In this document: piece by piece, positions 27,890 to 34,906 of the stretch
Position numbering within the stretch: position 1 is the stretch's first letter
How the letters are laid out: the number at the start of each line of letters is the position of its first letter
Assembly: GCA_003427395.1 (NCBI GenBank)
Contig: BFEA01000965.1
Span: 299,115-334,020 of the forward strand
Length of the DNA: 34,906 nt
Direction: 5' to 3'
From: Chara braunii
Taxonomy: Eukaryota > Streptophyta > Charophyceae > Charales > Characeae
Notes under the pieces: generated by a model
Database searches by the model: none
What the model was told of the DNA's origin: nothing
The model's input: only the letters and a program-made list of their open reading frames with translations
Position numbers and translations under genes: made by a program

Positions 27890-29060
27890 CTTGGAAAAGT
27901 ATTGGCTTGGTCTGTTAGATGGATCTTGAGGTTCTGGGTATTGGGTTGATGCCTGTAGATTCCAGAATGATTTTGGTGGTTTAACCGTGTTAGATGGTTT
28001 TTCTTCTTTTCTGTGTCTTCAACAAATGTAGTTTCAAATTTCAATAATTTAGCAGTTCTCAAAGTTTTTTTTTTTTTTTTGTTTTTTTTTTTTTAAGCAC
28101 GTGTTGGGAACCAGGCCCAGCGTCCCATATGAAAGTTTACATAGAATTTTGAAAGTTGAGATACCGGGGCCATTACCCGACTTTGGTTAAGAAAAATTGG
28201 GGCTCTTCAGGAAATTACTACGACAAACTTCAGAAATAGGCATAAATTCAGAAAACGACTCAGACCCCCCCCCTCAATCCTCTTTACCTCACTCCGGCAA
28301 GACTTATTGCAACAGAGCCACCATCTCCGCTGCTGATGTGCCCTATTTCCATCTTACCAACTAGCCCCCTCACTAGTAGGACGCTTGATATCCCACCATC
28401 CTTTTTTTGAAGACCCCACCCACCCTTTTTTTGAAACAGAAAGATTTGCACAATTCAGAAAAGGATTCAAACACCACCAATTAATCCCTTGTACCCCACT
28501 CCGGCAAGACTTACTGCAGCAGAGCCACCATCTCCGCTGCTGCTATACCCTATTCCCATCCTACCAGCTAGTCCCCTCACTAGTAGGACGCGTAATATCC
28601 CACCATCTCCTTCTCCCACTCTCCTGGATTTTTTTTTTGAAAACGTCTGAGAACACTTGCAGTAATTCAGGAGGTATGGGAATAGACCGCAGAGGTCCTA
28701 TAAATGCTCCAAAACCCTCGAAATCCCTAACAAACCCTTCCAAAGTTTTCCAACACTGTCTTACTCCTTGCCGAGCTCTTTCAGGTCTCACATCCCCACA
28801 TCCTGCTGGGTTACAGGGCAACACAACTCACCCCAGCTCCGACCAGCGTCGTCTCAGCAGCAACCCTTGGTTGTCCCGTGGAATGCGCACCCCAAAGCAT
28901 CCCCAAATCTCTCTACCACGCCTCACGTTCTTGCATCAGCAGGTTATAGGGTAACATCCCAGCACCGACCAGCGTCGTTTTGGCATCGAACAGCCGCAGA
29001 TCACTGAGTATAACAGCATCAAAGCTACCTAAAACGAGTTGCTAGTAGTCCCCAGAGTCC
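27480..29060. repeat. Inverted repeat pair of about 330 bp (27540-27880 against 28750-29060)
   Basis: The reverse complement of 27540-27880 aligns with plus-strand 28750-29060: GGGCAACACAACTCACCCC, then CCCCAAAGCATCCC, then ATCTCTCTACY, AGCAGGTTA.AGGG and ACAGCATCA. The left copy is the proline-rich part of the minus-strand LINE frame. The right copy encodes a similar peptide on the plus strand (28385-28954). A second LINE fragment in opposite orientation, or an internal inversion, would explain this. Confidence 0.75.
28064..28096. repeat. T-rich tract (poly(A) on the minus strand)
   Basis: T runs interrupted by a G at about 28064-28096. On the minus strand this is an A-rich tail just ahead of the frame that enters the LINE fragment. 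It may be the 3' tail of another retroelement. Confidence 0.7.
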
Positions 29061-29715
29061 TAAAACATTCTTAAGACCACCAAACAACCAACATACTTGT
29101 GAAGAAAACAAAACCCAACTAAGATTATCCAAGGCTTTCAGACCAAAAACCACCTGCCCCGGTGCATTTCAGCAGCCCAACCTTATCCGTCTCCCCCCGA
29201 AACCCCAATACTCAATCTCTACCAGGCCTCATACCCCCAACTGCTAGGTTACAGGGTGGCGCGACCCACCCCAGAAACACCCCACCTGCTAGGCTACAGG
29301 GCAGAGCGACCCGCCCTGGCTCCGACCAACGTTGACTAAGAACCAGCCCACCAACAGACAGTAGACCGCCTTCCATCCTCGACGACTCCCCAGATCTCTC
29401 TACCAGGTTTCATGCCCCCTTACAACTCGAGTTACAGGGCAGCGCTACCAAGCCCCAGCACCAACCAGCGTCGTTCTGGCCTCGTCCATTTGCAGACCAC
29501 TAGGACCAACGGACGTCGGCAGATAACAGACAAGCCACCAATCCTCACCATAGTTGTGGTTCCCATCATCCAGCTCCTCCAGGCATTGATTGCAATCAGC
29601 CAACAAAATTCATTCTCATCCTTACTCCGGCAAGACTTACTGCGGTTGAGCCACCATCTCCACCGTTGTTGTACCCTATTCTCGCCCTACAGGCTAGCCC
29701 CTTCGCCTCAGAGCG
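28288..29715. repeat. Three dispersed copies of a 100-115 bp repeat plus GYRAT-type modules
   Basis: Copies at about 28288-28395, 28492-28610 and 29622-29710 share ACTCCGGCAAGACTTAYTGC, GAGCCACCATCTCC and CCTATTYYC..CCTA. Between them the module TGCTAGGYTACAGGG, followed by CCGACCAGCGTCG-like sequence, repeats at about 28805, 28940, 29250, 29290 and 29428. Plus frames (28385-28954, 29412-29903) are proline- and serine-rich and only read these repeats. Confidence 0.75.
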
Positions 29716-29718
29716 CGT

Positions 29719-29754
29719 TGTCGGACAAAATACCCTTACAAGGGTATTTTGCCA
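29719..29754 (+). repeat. LTR-start-like palindrome, copy 3
   Basis: TGTCGGACAAAATACCCT followed by TACAAGGGTATTTTGCC is a near-perfect palindrome and matches the starts at 12160 (plus) and 26449 (minus). No matching LTR end was found downstream, so the element is truncated or diverged. A further stem GCGCGCGTTA-CTA-TAACGCGCGC lies at about 29910-29932. Confidence 0.6.
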
Positions 29755-30453
29755 TGTCTTTACTTCGGCACGATGACGACATCAGCTACCATGACGTAGC
29801 CTGTCTGGAAACAAGAGGGGTGTGCACGCTTGGCGTGACACTGGGAGCAAAAATTCCTCGGCCACTGAGGTCGGGGGAAAAATCGGTGAGAAAATTTCAT
29901 TAAGTGTGTGCGCGCGTTACTATAACGCGCGCCGTGGTGATTATGATCGATAGTAATGCCCCTCGACGGAAGAGGTCGAAGGGTCAGTTGGACTGATGAT
30001 TGTGTCAGGTAGGACTATGACACGCACTGAGACTTGGTCCGGTGCCTGTCTTCCTTCCAGTACTGGGGGTTCTAAAAATTTCGGTCTTTGTCTTTCCCTA
30101 CTCGGCCTCCGAGTTAAGTACCCGTTGCATCTACCTCTACTTAGTGAGGTACCGACCTACCTGCTACTTGAGTGTTTTCCACTATTCTAAAGTGTCGAGG
30201 GTTTTCTTTTCCCCGCCACTTGAGTGTTTTCCCAACCACGACCCTCGATGTCACGATTACAAGTAAGTACCAGTCTGCGGGGCCTCCCAAGCAGCCAAGT
30301 ACCCTTGCAGGCCACACACTCACATATTCAAACCGACAGGCGTGCGGACCGGCGCGCATGCACACGCACAAACTTCAAAATAAGCTCATGCCGCTTGATT
30401 GGGCTGAGCCGGAGCTCTATAGATATTAGAGCTGCTCCCTTACTTTTCGAAGT
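29755..30453. other. Unassigned sequence, possibly LTR body
   Basis: No gene is recognised. ACTTGAGTGTTTTCC occurs twice (about 30166 and 30220), each near GTCGAGGGTT/CGACCCTCGA. Overlapping short frames on both strands (29996-30583) are not protein-like. Confidence 0.35.
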
Positions 30454-30538
30454 GGAAGCTAGCTCAGTAGGTATTGGTGCAAAGCTATCATGTGACAGAC
30501 CCAGGGATCGAATCTGCCCAACCACCAAAGCTAGCTCC
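30454..30538 (+). ncRNA. tRNA-like (SINE-type) module 3
   Basis: It starts GGAAGCTAGC and ends GCTAGCTCC, an 85-nt unit with a terminal stem. The A-box-like TAGCTCAGTAGG (30460-30471) and B-box-like GGGATCGAATC (30504-30514) are the best matches of the three modules to tRNA consensus. A body of about 110 bp and an A-rich tail (30655-30691) follow. The body does not match modules 1 and 2, so only the tRNA-like head is shared. Confidence 0.7.
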
Positions 30539-30691
30539 TTTTTTACAAGGAGGTTTATTTTAGTCTTCGATCGGTTGAGTTAGCCGAGGCTCAAGCCCGC
30601 GACCTATAGATCCGAGTCAGGTAGATTCAGTAGATTACAATTAGCCCCGTTTGAAAAAAAAAACAAAAACAAAAAAAAAACAAAAAAAAAC
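30539..30691 (+). mobile_element. SINE body and A-rich tail
   Basis: A non-tRNA body is followed by (A)n interrupted by C at 30655-30691. The tail lies between GCCCCGTTT (30642-30650) and its near reverse complement AACGGGGC (from 30690), so the A tract forms the loop of a hairpin. Confidence 0.55.
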
Positions 30692-31132
30692 GGGGCATGC
30701 CACTTGGCAAGGCAAAGGTGGTTAGTGGTTAGATTCTTTGTTTTCTTTTATTTCTTTTCTTTTATGTTTATTGGTTAGATTTCGTTTTCCGTTTATTTAT
30801 TTTCTTTCTTTAGAATTTCGTCCCGTTATCTTCTTGGTGGATTCGTTTTTACGAATCTACAGCGGAAAACAGGGCGGATGCAGTTTTGTAACACAGCCAA
30901 CGAACTTGCCGAGATCGTGAGTGAAGCGGCCTGGACATCGACGCCAGATGATCACGGAGCTCGGAAACCGGGGGAGCATCCTGGACACTTCGGGAGAGTA
31001 GTAGAAGAGCGAGACTCATGCGGAGAGGTAGCGCGAGGAAGAAGCGCGTGCAGTCAGACAAGCGCGATGACAAGTAGAAGAAGGGGAAGGTGGAGGAAGA
31101 GAGAGTAGGAGAAGAAAGAGAAAGGAAGGGGA
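30692..31132. other. T-rich then purine-rich spacer
   Basis: T-rich to about 30800, then G/A-rich with GAAGA-type runs (31060-31130) up to the rRNA fragment. No gene is supported. Confidence 0.4.
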
Positions 31133-31365
31133 TTCAACGCGACGGGAGAGATTGTTGTAATTATCGATCTTGAACGAGGAATGCCTAGTAAGCGNGAGTC
31201 ATCAGCTCGCGTTGATTACGTCCCTGCGCTTTGTATACACCGCCGTCGCTCCTANGATTGAATGGTCCGGTGAGGTGTCTGGACTGCGGTGATCTCGGCG
31301 GTTTGTTCGCCAAGGGTGCTTTGAAAAGTTCATCAAAACCTTATCACGAAGAGGGGAAAGAGGAA
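31133..31365 (+). rRNA. Decayed fragment of the 3' end of nuclear 18S rRNA
   Basis: The stretch matches the conserved end of eukaryotic 18S rRNA in order: ATTGTTGTAATTATCGATCT, GAACGAGGAATGCCTAGTAA, GAGTCATCAGCTCGCGTTGA, TACGTCCCTGC, TTTGTATACACCGCC (normally TTTGTACACACCGCCC), GTCGCTCCTA, GATTGAATGGTCCGGTGAGG, and finally AGTTCATCAAAACCTTATCA. The CTAGTAAGCG and ATCAGCTCGCG bases are of green-plant type. Several substitutions and single-base losses at normally invariant sites, and loss of the final anti-Shine-Dalgarno-like end and ITS1, show this is a relic rather than a working gene. Two ambiguous bases (N at 31195 and 31255) lie inside it, suggesting reads from the true rDNA interfered with the consensus. 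Confidence 0.88.
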
Positions 31366-31763
31366 GAAGAAGAGGAAGGAGAGAGAGAAGAAGAAGAACT
31401 GGAGAAGGAATACTGACCTGACCAAGTGACGACGACGAACGACAAAGGACAGACACGATTGCGTGGCCAGCTACAACGAGGAGCGAAAGAAGAGAATAGC
31501 GGGTAAGTCCTTCTATCGCGACCGAGTCCCCGATGATGAGCAAAAGATAAAATAGATATCTAAATAACTAAATAACTAAATAAATAAATAAATAAATAAT
31601 AAAATAAATAAATAAATAAATAAATACAAATGAACCTCCTGCTACAACATGGGAGTATACATCGTCGTTGTACTCATCCAATGGCGAACCTTCGCCCTGG
31701 CTTGACCGCTTGACCACTGTGTATATGCTATGTGTGTGAAAGAGAGGAAAATAGAGTGAGAGA
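31366..31763. other. Purine-rich tract, (TAAA)n microsatellite and unassigned sequence
   Basis: GAAGA/GAGGA runs occupy 31357-31410. A (TAAA)n-type tetranucleotide array lies at about 31560-31627. The rest shows no recognisable feature. Confidence 0.6.
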
Positions 31764-34200
31764 GTGCTTCTTCTTCCTCTTCTCAGTCTGCCTTCTCCCT
31801 CTTCCCCTCTCGCTGCCTACTTCTCAGTATCGATGGGTTACGAAAGAGAGAGATGTCATGAGACTTGACGACATTGGCTTCAGGCTTGACTTCGGGATTC
31901 ACACATTCGATAAGAATTGTCTAGGACCTGTGCCGCAGATTTTAAGTCGATGACATCTCCCGCCTTCTCCTCCCCTCTGTCTCTTCCTTGTCCTCTCCGA
32001 CTGTGTATGGGAAAGGAGGAGGAATGACGTTTCTTCCTGTGTGAACGCCAGACTTCGTGCCATGGAGCAATGAAAGCTTATATTGGGACTGCATTGCAAC
32101 ATCGATTGTTCAGATCATTGGTACCTAAGTCTTCCGCTACACTATCGTGTATTGTGTAGGTGAGGTCGATTCTTGCTCTGGTCTGCACCTTTTACTATAT
32201 ACAACGCATGTACACATAGTGAAAGGAGAGAGATCAAGGAGGGGAGGAGAAACGAGAAAAGGGGGGGGGGAGGAGAAGGTGAAAGGAGAGAGAGAGAGCG
32301 ATCAAAAAGAGAGAGAGAGAGTGCTTCTTCCTCTTCCCAGTCCACCATCTCCCTCTCGCCCTCTCGTTACCTGACTTCACTGCTTCGGCAGACTGTGAGC
32401 AAGAGAAAGAGAAAGTTTGGTGGCATTTAGGATCCAAACTCGACATTTGGACTACAGGCATTTCGACGAGGGATTATGTGGGACTGTACGACTTCTCCAT
32501 CTGATCCCCTCCTCGTCGTCTGTGCATGATACGGATCTGGCGCATTCTTCCCGTGTGTAGCGCCAGGGCCCTCCATACCGTGTGATGAGCATGACGTATG
32601 TTTAGTCTGAGTTGAAACATAGGTTGGGTTGGTCATCGGTTTCCTAGCATTCTGCTTCGCTAACTATTACTACGCAATAAAGGTCAGGACAGGTCTTATG
32701 TCTAAATCTTCCCTGCGCTATCCAACACCATCTTAAACGTATCGGAATGCGCATTGATAGTTGAGATTCCACTTGCACATTGTCCATTCAGTCTTTTAGT
32801 CACGTTGCGGACCTCGACTATTGCGTACATCACCCATCAGGGATATAACAGAGAGGGAGAGACGGAGGAGAGAAAGATCGAAGGTGAAGAAGAGGGGGAA
32901 GATTGAAGAAAAAGGAGGAGGAAGGTCGAAAAGAGATAGGAAGGAGATAGGAGAGAAAGTGGAAAGAAGTAGAGAAGAGGTGAGAGAAGGGAGATCTAAG
33001 GAAGAGAGAGATCGACGAGAGGTATGTGAGGGAGGGAGCGAGAGAGTGAGAGAGAGAGAGAGAAAGGGAGAGTTCGTTTTCCTTCCTCCTCTAAGTCCAC
33101 CACCCCTCACCCTCACGCTACACGGTCTATCATCATTTGTAGGCCACTACTAAAGAGAGTTTTTCTTCTCCCTCATCTAAATCCGCCGTCTCTCTCGCCC
33201 TCTCGCATCCGGCTTCTCAGTATGTGCGAACTACGAGCGAGAGAGAGAGAGAGAGAGAGGGAGAAAAGAGAGATTGGAGGGGACATGCACAACTAACTCA
33301 GAATCACGCTACTCACATCAGTCACGTTAGAACAGATTGAGTGAATCTTGCAACGAGACACGGGAATATGCATACTACATGCATAGGTGTATGTGCGTGT
33401 GTGTAGGAGTGTGTGTGTAAGAGAGAGGGAGAGACGATTAGTCTCCAACCTTGGCCTACAACTAAGTCCCCTACCCACGGTTCGACGCACGCTACTTGGA
33501 TCGATAGAAACGAGCAAATCAAAGAGTGACAGGGTAAATCTCCCCGTTTCAGCAGAAGTTTCATTCCGAATCGCTCGTCCTACCGACATGGAATGCGTGT
33601 ATGTGTGAGGCATTCATGATTCACTTAAGGAGAGAGAGGGTTCTTCTTCTCCCTTCTCTCAGTCCACCTTCTCCTTCTCACCCTCTCGCCACCTGACTCT
33701 TCAGCATCAGCAAACTACGACAGAGAGGGAGAGAGTTGTGACTCGAGACTCGACGGCATTGGATCCAGACTCGATATCGAGATTCCGACACTGGACTGAG
33801 ATTATTTGGGACTTGTATCATAGACTGGTGTTGACTGCACACCCATCTTTCCCGCTCCTTCGTCTAACACCCGTCCTCTTCGTCTGATGCCCTTCTCTTC
33901 GTTTGTGCGTGTCTGGACCTGGCGCACTATTCCTGTGTATAGTGCCAGACCCATCACACCGTGTGATAAGAATGATGTATGTTTGGTCTGCTTACGACGT
34001 TAATTGGGCTAGTCATTAAGAAGCCTAAGTATTCTGCTGCGCTATCTTGCACTACGTGATAGAGGTCAGTCCCGGTCAGGTCAGGACCTGTATCTAAGTC
34101 TTCCGTTACGCTATCTATAACTCGTATAACAGGTCGATTCTTATTCTGGTCTCTACCTTATTGTATGTAACGCGCATGCACGTAGTGAAAAAGGGAGAAA
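31764..34200. repeat. Complex tandem repeat block, spacer-like (three diverged large units, five short subrepeats)
   Basis: A short subrepeat (CTTCTTC..CAGTCCACC, TCTCCCTCTCGCCCTCTCGC, then ACCTGACTTC, CAAACTACGA and a GAGAGA run) starts near 31764, 32320, 33070, 33158 and 33640. A second module (CTGGCGCA.TATTCCYGTGT, then ACACCGTGTGATRAG and ATGTATGTTTRGTCTG) occurs at 32535-32614 and 33914-33990. A third (CTAAGTCTTCCGYTACRCTATC, GGTCGATTCTTRYTCTGGTCT, CAACGCATG.AC..AGTGAAA) occurs at 32124-32236 and 34090-34195, with a partial copy at 32700. The order recurs, implying higher-order units of several hundred bases to over 1 kb. No gene is present; Arg/Glu or Ser/Leu frames follow the GA and TC runs. 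Confidence 0.75.
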
Positions 34201-34208
34201 AGACTCAC

Positions 34209-34518
34209 TGTAGCGGACCCACCAGGTGTGGTGCTCCACTAGTGACGGAGATGGAGATGGAGGAAGAAGAGGGAGCAAGATGGCACAACGCAGCTCCCCA
34301 CGCAAGACTCCAACGCACGTGCTCTAAAATGTGCAAGTGAGGAATGAGCCTGAAAACAGACAATGGCTGGGGTATACCCCAGCGGACTGATGGGACTGGA
34401 CTGGACTGGCTGGTACCGACAGAGGTACCGGCCTGGACTGGCCTACCCCGAATATAACACAGGCCTGTGAGAACAGGCCAAGGGGCTGGTCTCACAGGCC
34501 AACCCGAGGTCCGCTACA
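34209..34518. mobile_element. 310-bp element with 11-bp terminal inverted repeats (solo LTR or MITE)
   Basis: It starts TGTAGCGGACC and ends GGTCCGCTACA, an exact 11-bp inverted repeat beginning TG and ending CA. No clear target duplication (flanks CTCAC and CGATC) and no TGG-type primer site follow, so LTR and MITE remain open. Internally there is a GGACT pentamer run (about 34393-34415) and a hairpin GGCCTGTGAGA..TCTCACAGGCC (34463-34500). Confidence 0.65.
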
Positions 34519-34906
34519 CGATCCTCGACCTGTGATGGATCGCCTAGATACAAACATGCTTCCGCCAAGAAGCGGAACTCTACCAAATAAAAGAAAAACT
34601 GAGTAGTCTAGGATGCGGAGCAAGCTCCATGCTGAGTCTATGCGATGCAACCTATGATATAAAATGTCACAAAACAGCAATGTCACAGCTAACAGCCTAA
34701 GTGAAAGTAGGAACAACTAACTAACATACATGTCCTAGGAAAGCAAAAAGTAGTGACAACTAGATCCTAGAATGTTGGAGGCACTAGCCTCAGTCTGGTA
34801 ACAACTGACTAGTGTATAAGTCCTAAGAACAGCAAAAGCATAACAACTAAATCCTAGAAATGTCGGAGGCAGTAGCCTCAGTCTGAGAGCAACAAAGCAA
34901 TCAACA
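34519..34906. repeat. Element-flanking sequence with an 88-bp tandem duplication
   Basis: 34725-34812 and 34813-34902 are diverged tandem copies sharing AAGTCCTA/TGTCCTA, ACAACTARATCCTAGAA, GGAGGCA and TAGCCTCAGTCTG. If the 34209-34518 element is a 5' LTR, this would be its leader. The window ends before anything decisive. Confidence 0.7.

Noticed and set aside
30454-30538. Functional tRNA gene
   Set aside because: A- and B-box-like motifs are present, but the arms do not form a canonical cloverleaf with a clear anticodon, and a body with a poly(A) tail follows as in a SINE.
31133-31365. Functional 18S rRNA gene
   Set aside because: Only about 230 bases of the 3' end are present, invariant positions are mutated or missing, and no ITS1, 5.8S or 28S follows.
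32821-33153. Lys/Arg/Glu-rich 110-codon frame
   Set aside because: It follows a GA-rich purine tract, with the opposite strand equally open as Ser/Leu; there is no gene evidence.

Overview
The window is eukaryotic nuclear DNA, almost certainly from a green plant or streptophyte alga. The best evidence is a decayed piece of the 3' end of an 18S rRNA gene at about 31133-31365. Its bases in the helix-44 region (GCCTAGTAAGCG, then GAGTCATCAGCTCGCG) are of the green-plant type, and the GGTGAGGTGTC..GGACTGCGG stretch resembles charophyte-type 18S. A Charophyceae-like genome (for example Chara) is my guess; the species is inference. I found no intact protein-coding gene. Every longer open frame is either a decayed transposon reading frame or a frame running through a repeat.

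Layout. 1-7000: tandem duplications (94, 58 and 214 bp units), a foldback element with a nested 30-bp stem (1484-1990), a long hairpin (2144-2289), a telomere-like minisatellite (2641-3327), a 31-bp minisatellite (3641-3915), compound microsatellites, and three dispersed copies of one hairpin family (2412, 5776 and 6544). 7996-9578: a DNA transposon with 30-bp terminal inverted repeats and a 3-bp target duplication. It holds a Harbinger-like transposase remnant. 9678-11710: the 3' part of a LINE whose 5' segment is inverted, as twin priming would produce. 12160-14134 and 21263-23084: two diverged copies of a 1.8-2.0 kb LTR-like repeat, each containing a tRNA-like (SINE-type) module followed by poly(A).

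Between these two copies, 16400-21250 is visibly richer in A+T. It carries two consecutive decayed gag-like frames (17352-18140 and 18223-19018), two minisatellites and an AT-rich inverted-repeat element. 25585-26449 is a minus-strand LTR candidate with an internal 223-bp tandem duplication. 26645-27889 is a minus-strand LINE ORF2 C-terminus. 27480-29720 holds inverted and direct repeats related to the proline-rich part of that LINE. 29719 onward begins with the same LTR-start palindrome, followed by a third tRNA-like module (30454). 31133-34200 is the 18S fragment followed by complex tandem repeats that recall a ribosomal intergenic spacer. 34209-34518 is a 310-bp element with 11-bp terminal inverted repeats.

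How the parts work together: no operon or pathway is present. The region is a nested archive of mobile elements. Point mutations, mainly changes that could be C-to-T, have broken their coding frames, while terminal repeats, hairpins and pol III-type modules remain readable. The most interesting items are the hairpin family, the palindromic LTR starts, the tandem gag relics, the twin-primed LINE and the 18S-plus-repeat block.
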